Shown here piece by piece: positions 1 through 5,648 of a DNA stretch of 18,581 nucleotides (the stretch's first letter is position 1; every line of letters starts with the position of its first letter). Both the position numbers and the translations under genes were made by a program. The DNA is taken from the NCBI GenBank assembly GCA_030595585.1, contig JAUVCY010000005.1, forward strand, positions 1 to 18,581. The letters are read 5' to 3'. The stretch comes from Thermoplasmatota archaeon. GTDB lineage: Archaea; Thermoplasmatota; Penumbrarchaeia; Penumbrarchaeales; Penumbrarchaeaceae. The notes under the pieces are model-generated. The model worked only from the letters and a program-made list of their open reading frames with translations, had not been told where the DNA came from and did no database searches.

Positions 1-885
1 GTTCTTGGGGCCCGAGCGCGCCGATTCTGTGACCCAGGGACACGCCCAGTTCTCTCCAGGCGTGAAGGTTATGTTACTCCCATCCAGCGAGAGCTCAACG
101 GTGATGTTATCCGCAAGGAAATTGGTGGGTTCTATCTGATACACCAGGGAGTCGAAGGGCGCATCCGCCCAGTCCGTGAATATGCTGTCCACCTGATCAT
201 GTTCCCGATTAATACCCCAGTACATGGTATCCTCCGGGAATTCGATAAAATAGAAATCCAGTCCTTCAGGGTTGAACTTCGGGGCGTCGTTGACGGGCTG
301 GACCTTGAACCGAAGCTCCATCATGGACCTTCCCGACCTGTTCTCCGCGAAGACCCTGACGACAAGGTACTCCAATCCCGTCTCCTCGTGGTACTTCATG
401 TAATTGAAATCATTATCGAGGCATCTGAGCGTAACATACGAGAACGATGTGCTGTCGAAATCGGTGTTAACCCTCACCTCCAACGCACTGTCATATGCTG
501 AGCCCTCGATCCATGGGTACTTGACCTCGAACGTCTTGTTCGGATATCTCAATCCCGGGGAGGGTTCCAGGGACTTCCATTTCCACTCCTGGTTGGGGTC
601 GAAGAACACCTCATCGCTGGAGGCTCCATCCTTGTTGCGCGCCAGGATCAGGAGGTCCTCTATCTCATCGAACCCCTCATCCAGGTCCTCGAACGTTATC
701 ACGGTCACATTCACGATCGGCCCGTTGCCAAAGGGCTCAAACGCTGCCCTCGTAGGCATCTGCTCGACGCTACTTTCCTCCGTGCCTTCTTCAGACGATG
801 CCGTCATGACCATGGGGACGGATAGAAGCAAAGCCAGGACAACAGCCAACACTACACTGCGATATCTGTGAACAATACCATACAT
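1..885 (-). CDS. Secreted protein with cadherin-like region (3' end missing)
   Basis: The reading frame is open from an ATG at 883-885 to the left edge of the window, giving 295 codons with no stop, so the C-terminus is missing. Residues 1-30 form a signal peptide: a short basic start (HRYR), a hydrophobic core (VVLAVVLALLLSV) and then a polar Ser/Glu stretch. Around residue 200 lies the phrase VQPVNDAPKF, the hallmark junction of bacterial and archaeal cadherin-like or Ig-like tandem domains, followed by a second beta-rich segment. The visible part is rich in Asp, Glu and aromatics, as is common in surface proteins. The start is supported by GAGGTG about seven bases upstream and an AT-rich TATA element further up. 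It is probably an adhesin or envelope protein, but its ligand and anchoring cannot be judged from this fragment. The secretion call is firm; the domain call rests mainly on the one motif. Confidence 0.8.
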   Translation of the reverse strand, partial: MYGIVHRYRSVVLAVVLALLLSVPMVMTASSEEGTEESSVEQMPTRAAFEPFGNGPIVNVTVITFEDLDEGFDEIEDLLILARNKDGASSDEVFFDPNQEWKWKSLEPSPGLRYPNKTFEVKYPWIEGSAYDSALEVRVNTDFDSTSFSYVTLRCLDNDFNYMKYHEETGLEYLVVRVFAENRSGRSMMELRFKVQPVNDAPKFNPEGLDFYFIEFPEDTMYWGINREHDQVDSIFTDWADAPFDSLVYQIEPTNFLADNITVELSLDGSNITFTPGENWACPWVTESARSGPKN

Positions 886-937
886 GAATCAGCACCTCTT
901 TGGCCCAGTACAGGATACGGCCCTCTAAAGGTGGGTT

Positions 938-950
938 TTATTATAAATAT
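938..950 (-). promoter_or_regulatory. TATA-box promoter of the secreted cadherin-like gene
   Basis: Read on the minus strand, the sequence is ATATTTATAATAA, an archaeal TATA element about 55 bases before the ATG at 885. Initiation about 25 bases downstream would leave a leader of about 30 bases containing the GAGGTG ribosome-binding site. Confidence 0.5.
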
Positions 951-1021
951 TTTGAAAGCTGGAAGGACCACAACACCCTGTGGTGTCGGGTAAACCGTGT
1001 TCTTTTCCTGCATTCTCGGAA

Positions 1022-1033
1022 AAAGTATATATT
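1022..1033 (+). promoter_or_regulatory. TATA-box promoter of the six-gene small-protein operon
   Basis: AAAGTATATATT is a good archaeal TATA box. Initiation about 25 bases downstream, near 1053, would give a leader of about 25 bases carrying GGAGGGA at 1064-1070. The next five genes follow with gaps of 0 to 23 bases and no clear further promoter, so this is likely the operon promoter. Confidence 0.6.
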
Positions 1034-1077
1034 GCCATGAAAGGCTATCAAGGCTCACGTATGGGAGGGAGTCAAAA

Positions 1078-1446
1078 TTGGCTGAAAATGAAGAGGTAGA
1101 CATCGAGTTCAACATCGAGCTCAGTGTTAAGGTTAGCTCCATCCACTCCGTGGAGACGGGAATTGCCAGGATCAACTCATCCTATCTGGAGAATATGGGC
1201 GACGATATCAAAATGGTCGTCATCACCTTCGGGGAGAAGGATATCGTGGCAAAGCTCGTTGCAGACAGGCTTGCCCCGGAGGGCGTTGTGATCCTCAGGT
1301 CCGGTGATGTGAACAGCCTGAAGGTAGCAGAGGGGGAGACCGTTACGCTGACCCCTTACAAGAAGCTCACGGAAGGCCTGAAGGCCAGATGGATGAAGTT
1401 CAAGGCAAGGTTCAAGAAAGACGAAGATGAAGAAGGAGGCGACTAG
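1078..1446 (+). CDS. Stand-alone Cdc48 N-domain-like double-psi beta-barrel protein
   Basis: The protein has 122 residues. The start is taken as TTG at 1078 because GGAGGGA lies seven bases before it; in-frame codons further upstream lie in the promoter region. Residues of about 4-92 resemble the double-psi barrel of the Cdc48/VAT N-terminal domain. The ETGIARINSSYLENMG segment matches the GIARI...L..LG signature, and the EGVVILRSGDVNSLKVAEGETVTLTPY segment, given here in outline only, matches the second half, where Cdc48 has IRIDG..R.N.GV..GD.V.V. No AAA+ ATPase domain follows. The protein instead ends in a basic helix (LKARWMKFKARFKK) and an acidic tip. In Cdc48 this domain binds substrates and adaptors, so a free copy may be a docking or adaptor protein. 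It is first in the operon and its stop abuts the next ATG. The fold assignment is by eye and is moderately sure; the function is unknown. Confidence 0.7.
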   Translation: MAENEEVDIEFNIELSVKVSSIHSVETGIARINSSYLENMGDDIKMVVITFGEKDIVAKLVADRLAPEGVVILRSGDVNSLKVAEGETVTLTPYKKLTEGLKARWMKFKARFKKDEDEEGGD

Positions 1447-1719
1447 ATGGGTGTCAAACACAGCATTCAGGCCATATCGGTATCCCATCCCTTCTCGATG
1501 AACAAGAAGATCGACCAGTTTCTGAGCGAGAGGCTTCCGGACCTGATGGACGAGCACAAGCTCGCCGACAGGTCGGACCTGATGGATCTGGACAAGGACT
1601 TCCAGGGAATCGAGGCGAGGATGGAAGAGCTAGAGGGATGGAAGAAGGGGTTCGAGGTTCGGATCTCCGAAGATGAACACCGCATTGAGCGGATCAAATA
1701 TAAATTGGGGTTGAAGTGA
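1447..1719 (+). CDS. Small soluble helical protein, paralogue A of a tandem trio
   Basis: The protein has 90 residues and I do not recognise a named family. The ATG follows the previous stop directly (TAGATG), with GAAGGAGG seven bases upstream, so it is surely translated and likely coupled. There is no signal or membrane segment. Residues 21-83 are strongly helical and charged, with hydrophobic positions spaced as in a coiled coil in the second half. This region aligns without gaps to residues 42-105 of the next gene product and 43-105 of the one after. Shared positions are Ile/Val, Asp/Glu, Phe/Tyr two residues on, Asp/Ser, Phe/Leu and a fixed Glu at alignment column 16. This copy is the soluble member with the shortest N-terminal extension. 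Its role is presumably structural, in a complex with its neighbours, which is an inference. Confidence 0.8.
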   Translation: MGVKHSIQAISVSHPFSMNKKIDQFLSERLPDLMDEHKLADRSDLMDLDKDFQGIEARMEELEGWKKGFEVRISEDEHRIERIKYKLGLK

Positions 1720-1728
1720 GGTGATATG

Positions 1729-2061
1729 ATGGGATGGAATTGGGAAATTTTCTGGTATACCATTATCGCGCTGGCTCTGATACTTGCGTTCTTTCTCACC
1801 CTGTGGTGGTTCTTCTCACTGAAGAAAAAGGCCGTTAAGGGGCCCTCTCACGTTGAGCTCTATTTCGACGAGAACTTCAGAAGGATCATCAACGAGTGGG
1901 ACCTCACCTCAAGGGACAAGGTGAAGGAGTTCAAGAAGGGAATGACCAAAAGACTGGGAAAGGTCGATTCGGACCTTTCCGGCCTTGATAACAGGAGGAA
2001 AGGGCTTGATAACAGGCTCGGCGCCCTCGAGAAGGAGATCTCCCTCATGGAGGGGGTCTGA
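1729..2061 (+). CDS. Membrane-anchored paralogue B of the tandem trio
   Basis: The protein has 110 residues (111 if the ATG at 1726 is used). GAGGTGAT ends at 1725, so the second ATG has the more normal spacing. The N-terminus is one long hydrophobic, aromatic helix (residues of about 8-31, WYTIIALALILAFFLTLWWFF) followed by LKKK. This predicts a signal anchor with a short outside N-terminus and the rest in the cytoplasm. Residues 42-105 hold the domain shared with the flanking genes: HVELYFDENF, the conserved Glu, then a coiled-coil-like stretch (LSGLDNRRKGLDNRLGALEKEI) containing a short internal near-repeat of LDNR. The gap to the preceding gene is nine bases and the next gene starts 12 bases downstream, so it is co-transcribed. 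This copy probably ties the complex to the membrane. The family is not recognised. Confidence 0.85.
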   Translation: MGWNWEIFWYTIIALALILAFFLTLWWFFSLKKKAVKGPSHVELYFDENFRRIINEWDLTSRDKVKEFKKGMTKRLGKVDSDLSGLDNRRKGLDNRLGALEKEISLMEGV

Positions 2062-2073
2062 GGAGGTGTGGAA

Positions 2074-2418
2074 ATGGAAGATATGATCGACGAGGAGAGC
2101 GAGAACAGGGGTTTCCTGGAGTGGCTCAGGTCCAAATTCCGCAAGAGCGAGGAGCAGGAGGAGGAGAAGCCCGTTTACAAGAGGCGCCTGCTTGATGGCA
2201 GGGTCGAGAAATTCCTCGACCAGAACTTCAACTCCTACGTGCAGGAGTATGGCATAGTCACGGGACTTGACGTCGAATCCTACGAGGAGAGATATTCAAG
2301 CCTCACCGGTGGGATCGCCGCCATGAACGAGTACATGCTCGAGGCTGACTCCTCCATCGGCGCGATGGAGAACGATATGAAAGCCATCAGAAAGGCCGCC
2401 AAGAAAGGAGGAAAGTAA
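2074..2418 (+). CDS. Soluble paralogue C of the tandem trio, with charged N-terminal arm
   Basis: The protein has 114 residues. The start is ATG 2074, with GAGGAGGTG at 2060-2068 just upstream; a GTG at 2068 lies inside that ribosome-binding site and is unlikely to be used. Residues 1-40 form a very acidic then basic arm (MEDMIDEESENRG, a WLRSKFRK patch, a Glu-rich run). Residues 43-105 carry the trio domain, beginning RVEKFLDQNFNSYVQEYG, which lines up with HVELYFDENF in paralogue B and KIDQFLSERL in paralogue A. The C-terminus is Lys-rich. The amphipathic WLRSKF segment could touch membrane lipids, which is speculative. It is co-transcribed with both neighbours. No named family is recognised. 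Confidence 0.8.
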   Translation: MEDMIDEESENRGFLEWLRSKFRKSEEQEEEKPVYKRRLLDGRVEKFLDQNFNSYVQEYGIVTGLDVESYEERYSSLTGGIAAMNEYMLEADSSIGAMENDMKAIRKAAKKGGK

Positions 2419-2429
2419 GGAGTGATCTG

Positions 2430-2921
2430 ATGCTTGAAAAGATGTTGGAAAAATACAGGGTGGTCGACTCGGTCGGAAACAAGGTGGGAAAGCTCAAGGA
2501 CGTCTACCTGAACCTGGACACGTGGAAGGGGAGTGCATTCGAGTATTCGCCGGGCGCCCTGAAGAAGGACAAGGTCTTCACGGTCTCGCAGATCGGAAAG
2601 ATGGACCATGATAAAGGTACCATTATCCTGAAGGACAAGTTCGAGGACATGGAACCTCCGGAGAAGAGCAAGAGGGAGATGTACCCCTTCAAGGAGATCC
2701 AGAAGCTGCAGGTTGTTGACAGCGTGGGCGAGAAGGTGGGCAAGGTATACAATATCGACATCCCCGTGGAGAAACTGAAGGATTTCAAGGTGTGGAAACT
2801 GCTCATCAGGGTGGGGATCAAGGATAGAAGGCTTCGGATCAGCCCGCAGGAGATCTCCGAGATCATGGGCGTGATCAAGCTCAAGAAGACGCTGGAACAG
2901 TACAAAGAAGAGATCGAGTGA
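2430..2921 (+). CDS. Double PRC-barrel protein
   Basis: The protein has 163 residues. The start is ATG 2430, seven bases after a GGAG in TAAGGAGTGAT; a second in-frame ATG is at 2442. It contains two PRC-barrel-like units. Unit 1 begins YRVVDSVGNKVGKLKDVYLN (residues of about 9-28) and unit 2 begins LQVVDSVGEKVGKVYNI (about 93-109). The near-identical VVDSVGxKVGK openings argue for internal duplication. Unit 1 keeps the strand pattern ending in TIILKD. The second unit ends in a helix-forming segment (ISPQEISEIMGVIKLKKTLEQYKEEIE region). Most archaeal PRC-barrel proteins are single units of 80-100 residues. Some, such as the haloarchaeal CdpB proteins, act with SepF in cell division, others in RNA metabolism or photosynthesis. 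Co-transcription with the paralogue trio suggests a shared complex. The domain call is confident; the role is unknown. Confidence 0.85.
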   Translation: MLEKMLEKYRVVDSVGNKVGKLKDVYLNLDTWKGSAFEYSPGALKKDKVFTVSQIGKMDHDKGTIILKDKFEDMEPPEKSKREMYPFKEIQKLQVVDSVGEKVGKVYNIDIPVEKLKDFKVWKLLIRVGIKDRRLRISPQEISEIMGVIKLKKTLEQYKEEIE

Positions 2922-2944
2922 GGCACACCTCTGAAGGGGTCCAG

Positions 2945-3262
2945 ATGATCGTTCTCAGGACCACCGTTCCAGACAGTGAGACGGCAGATCGCATGAGCGG
3001 AGCCTTGGTAGGCTCCGGCCTCTGCGCAAGCTGCTCCTCCTACCCGGTAAGATCGGTATACAGGTGGAAAGGTGAGACCCACGACGAGGCGGAGGTCATG
3101 CTGGAATTCAGGACCACCCCGGCGATGGAGGATCGCCTGAGGGGTGAGATATTGAACATGCACCCCTATGAGCTGCCCGTGATAGACCGTTCTGTGGTCG
3201 AGACTGATGACGAAGTGGAGAATTGGCTCTGCGAATCCACCTCCATGAGGGGGCAAAGTTGA
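2945..3262 (+). CDS. cutA: CutA-type divalent cation tolerance protein
   Basis: The protein has 105 residues, the usual CutA1 length. ATG 2945 is preferred because AAGGGGT lies about five bases upstream and the family begins just so (MIVLRTTVPDSETADRM). A GTG at 2918 that overlaps the previous stop would add nine unrelated residues. Family marks are PVRSVYRWKGE in the middle, HPYELPVI later and a Trp near the end (VENWL). CutA forms very stable ferredoxin-like trimers and has been linked to copper and other metal tolerance, although the molecular role remains unsettled. The GLCASCSSYP segment has two Cys where many homologues have one (AACV), so a metal or redox site is conceivable. It is the last gene of the operon, 23 bases after the PRC-barrel gene, and may simply ride along. 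Confidence 0.93.
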   Translation: MIVLRTTVPDSETADRMSGALVGSGLCASCSSYPVRSVYRWKGETHDEAEVMLEFRTTPAMEDRLRGEILNMHPYELPVIDRSVVETDDEVENWLCESTSMRGQS

Positions 3263-3291
3263 TATAATCACCCAAATATTCGGAGTTCAGA

Positions 3292-3302
3292 GAAATATAG
3301 TT
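3292..3302 (+). promoter_or_regulatory. Probable TATA element for gfcR
   Basis: GAAATATAGTT lies about 55 bases before the gfcR ATG. Initiation near 3323 would leave a leader of about 30 bases carrying AAGGTGAT. Other AT-rich words nearby (3276-3280 and 3320-3331) are possible alternatives, so the exact element is uncertain. Confidence 0.4.
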
Positions 3303-3352
3303 AACGAAAGATAGATAACATATCCATATTTGAAGATAAACAAGGTGATAAC

Positions 3353-3949
3353 ATGAGTACAACGGAGAAGCTTATCGAGCAGGTATTGGACCTCAGGGAG
3401 AAAGGCCTGGCAAGGGAGGACATCGCCAAGGAGCTTCACGTCTCCGAGGAGACCGTGGGCTGGCTCCTCTCAAGGGGAAAGGATTCAGATAAACCTCCTG
3501 CCGACGTCTATATCGGATGGAGGTCCATCGGCGTCTATTCTCAGAGGATGACGCACATTGCCAGGATCTTCGCCGATATCATATACGAGGAATCGGCCAG
3601 ATCGGATGTGGAGATAGATGCGGTAATGGGAATCGCCATAAACGGCATTCCACTCGCCACGACGATAGCCAACGAGATGGACCTGGAGCTGGTGATATAC
3701 AGACCACGAAGGGAAGGGGGCGGTGAGGGGCTCGGCTCCATCCAGTCCAATTTCGCAGGAGTGAGCGACAAGAACATCGTGATAGTCGACGATGTGCTCT
3801 CATCCGGGGATTCCATGAGGAAGGCCATAGAGTTCATCAAGGCGAACCAGGGGACGCCGGCGCTGTGCCTCTCCATCGTCAACAAGCAGAGGTTCAACGA
3901 GATCGAGTCCGTTCCGGTCCGTGCGCTGTTGAGAACCCACGCTGTTTAA
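3353..3949 (+). CDS. gfcR: GfcR-like regulator (HTH plus phosphoribosyltransferase fold)
   Basis: The protein has 198 residues and the start has AAGGTGAT seven to ten bases upstream. Residues of about 1-45 form a helix-turn-helix (LIEQVLDLREKGLAREDIAK, then HVSEETVGWLLS). Residues of about 50-198 have a type I phosphoribosyltransferase fold, with the PRPP loop IVIVDDVLSSGDSMRKA at about 141-157. Archaeal proteins of this build are often named orotate phosphoribosyltransferase-like. In haloarchaea GfcR is a transcription activator of sugar-breakdown genes, and in methanogens the family is also treated as a regulator. True PyrE lacks the N-terminal HTH, so a regulator is the better call. The PRPP loop is intact, so ligand sensing is plausible. 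The stop codon lies inside the lysS TATA element. The target genes are not visible here. Confidence 0.85.
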   Translation: MSTTEKLIEQVLDLREKGLAREDIAKELHVSEETVGWLLSRGKDSDKPPADVYIGWRSIGVYSQRMTHIARIFADIIYEESARSDVEIDAVMGIAINGIPLATTIANEMDLELVIYRPRREGGGEGLGSIQSNFAGVSDKNIVIVDDVLSSGDSMRKAIEFIKANQGTPALCLSIVNKQRFNEIESVPVRALLRTHAV

Positions 3950-3954
3950 ATAGG
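3944..3954 (+). promoter_or_regulatory. TATA box of lysS, overlapping the gfcR stop codon
   Basis: GTTTAAATAGG is centred about 28 bases before the lysS ATG at 3976. This places initiation at or next to the A of the start codon. No ribosome-binding site is seen between them, so lysS is probably leaderless from this promoter. Confidence 0.6.
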
Positions 3955-3975
3955 TACTACTGGGTCGGGTCATCC

Positions 3976-5529
3976 ATGCACTGGGCAGATGTAATGGCCT
4001 CGAAACTAATGAAAACTGGTGGCAAGCACAGAATAGCCACGGGCATAACCCCTTCAGGGCATATCCACGTGGGCAACATGAGAGAGATCCTCACCGGTGA
4101 CCTGGTATACAGGGCCGCAGCAGATGCGGGAGTGGATGTGACCCTTTACTATATCGCAGATGATTTCGACCCGCTCAGGAAAGTGTATCCATTTCTGCCC
4201 AAGACATACGAAGACCACATAGGCAAACCCCTGTCCGAGGTCCCCTCCCCCGACGGAGAAGGCACCTATTCCGAATATTTTCTGGCGCCGTTCCTTGGAT
4301 CACTTGCCAGGATGGGCATTGAACCCGAGGTCGTAAGAGGAAGCATATCCTACCGGGAGGGGAGATATTATGAGTCCATTAAAACGATAATGGATAACGT
4401 CCCGAGGGTAAAAGAGATCCTGGAGAAGATCTCCGGCAGACAGCTCAAGAAGAGCTGGATGCCGTACAATCCAAAATGTTCCGGGTGTGGAAGGATCGGG
4501 ACATCGACGCCGAACGGCTGGGAGGACCCCTACGTCTCCTATACCTGTGAATGTGGACATGAGGGCAAAGCAGATACCAGGACGGATGATGGCAAACTGC
4601 CCTGGAGGCTGGATTGGCCCGCCAGATGGAACTGGCTGGGCGTCACATGTGAGCCCTTCGGCAAGGACCACGCCGCGTCGGGTGGGTCCTACGACACCTC
4701 CTCCGCGATCATTAGGGAGCTATTTTCCAGGGAGCCCCCAATTCCCGTTGTTTACGAGTGGATCCAGCTCAAGGGCAAGGGCGCGATGTCGTCATCCTCC
4801 GGGGTGGTGATCAGCGGCACCGATATGCTGAACATGACCCCCCCCGAGGTGCTCAGGTACATGATCGCCAGGAACCAGCCAAACAGGCATCTGGACATGG
4901 ACCCTGGTATGGGTATACTCTCGCTGGTGGACAGCTACGACAAGCTGGAAGAGGGGTACGGAAAAGAAGATGATCGGGACCAGGAGAGGATCTTCGAGCT
5001 CTCCATGGTGGACCCCGGGAACAAGGAGAGGAGCAGGCCTCCGATACACATTCCATACAGGCACCTTGTGACGCTGGTGCAGATGACACAGGACATGGGG
5101 TCCCTTGCCGAGAAGATCAAGCTCGCCGAGGGCCTTGAGTATATTGACGACATTTCCATGGGGACGATAGAGGAGAGGAGGAGGAGGATACTGTTCTGGC
5201 TTGAGAGGTTCGCGCCGGAGAACGTGAAGTTCCATCTCTTCGATGATACGCCGGACGAGGTCGTAAATGGACTGGAGGAGGGCCATCTACAGGCGCTCTC
5301 TGCCATGAGGGAGGAGTTCGCCACCTGTGATTGGGACGCGGAGACCCTGCACAACGTGATCTACGATGGGTCCAGGTCAAGGGAGATCGACCCCAGGGAC
5401 ACCTTCACGGCGTTCTACAGGATACTCCTGGGGAAGGAGAAGGGCCCCAGATTGGGATACTTCCTCCATACGATGGAGAGGGATGACGTTCTAAAAAGGC
5501 TTGGGTCCGTCCTTTCCCGAAGAATGTGA
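3976..5529 (+). CDS. lysS: Class I lysyl-tRNA synthetase
   Basis: The protein has 517 residues, the expected length for archaeal class I LysRS, which charges tRNA-Lys with lysine in the cytoplasm. ATG 3976 begins MHWADVMASKLMK, typical of the family, and sits about 28 bases after a TATA box with no ribosome-binding site. In-frame codons further upstream lie inside gfcR and are not credible. The HIGH-type ATP motif is PSGHIHVGN at residues 26-34. A zinc-binding insert with CSGCG near 169 and CECG about 20 residues later is present. The KMSKS-type motif appears as KGKGAMSSSSG near 265, a degenerate form without the second lysine. The C-terminal half is helical, as in the family's anticodon-binding region. 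A class I enzyme rather than class II LysU type is usual in most archaea. The call is very sure. Confidence 0.96.
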   Translation: MHWADVMASKLMKTGGKHRIATGITPSGHIHVGNMREILTGDLVYRAAADAGVDVTLYYIADDFDPLRKVYPFLPKTYEDHIGKPLSEVPSPDGEGTYSEYFLAPFLGSLARMGIEPEVVRGSISYREGRYYESIKTIMDNVPRVKEILEKISGRQLKKSWMPYNPKCSGCGRIGTSTPNGWEDPYVSYTCECGHEGKADTRTDDGKLPWRLDWPARWNWLGVTCEPFGKDHAASGGSYDTSSAIIRELFSREPPIPVVYEWIQLKGKGAMSSSSGVVISGTDMLNMTPPEVLRYMIARNQPNRHLDMDPGMGILSLVDSYDKLEEGYGKEDDRDQERIFELSMVDPGNKERSRPPIHIPYRHLVTLVQMTQDMGSLAEKIKLAEGLEYIDDISMGTIEERRRRILFWLERFAPENVKFHLFDDTPDEVVNGLEEGHLQALSAMREEFATCDWDAETLHNVIYDGSRSREIDPRDTFTAFYRILLGKEKGPRLGYFLHTMERDDVLKRLGSVLSRRM

Positions 5530-5601
5530 GCGACTCAGCTCCAGGCCCTGACATCGACCCGCTAATTGTGGATGATATCCGCATCAAAGCAGTATGAAAC
5601 C

Positions 5602-5613
5602 GTTAAATAAAAA
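5602..5613 (+). promoter_or_regulatory. TATA-box promoter of the propeller/FN3 surface gene
   Basis: GTTAAATAAAAA lies about 40 bases before the ATG at 5649. Initiation near 5633 would give a leader of about 15 bases holding only a weak G-rich ribosome site (GTGGGGG). Confidence 0.5.
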
Positions 5614-5648
5614 GGGGCGATTAATAGAGGTCGGAGAGTGGGGGAACC

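Noticed and set aside
1692..1705. A TATA-like word (AAATATAAATT) inside the end of paralogue A as an internal promoter for paralogue B.
   Set aside because: It lies about 28 bases before the start, but paralogue B has a strong ribosome-binding site that a transcript starting there would lose. Chance A/T richness in Lys/Ile codons is more likely.
3353..3949. True orotate phosphoribosyltransferase (PyrE).
   Set aside because: The N-terminal helix-turn-helix and overall build fit the GfcR regulator group, and no other pyrimidine gene is nearby.
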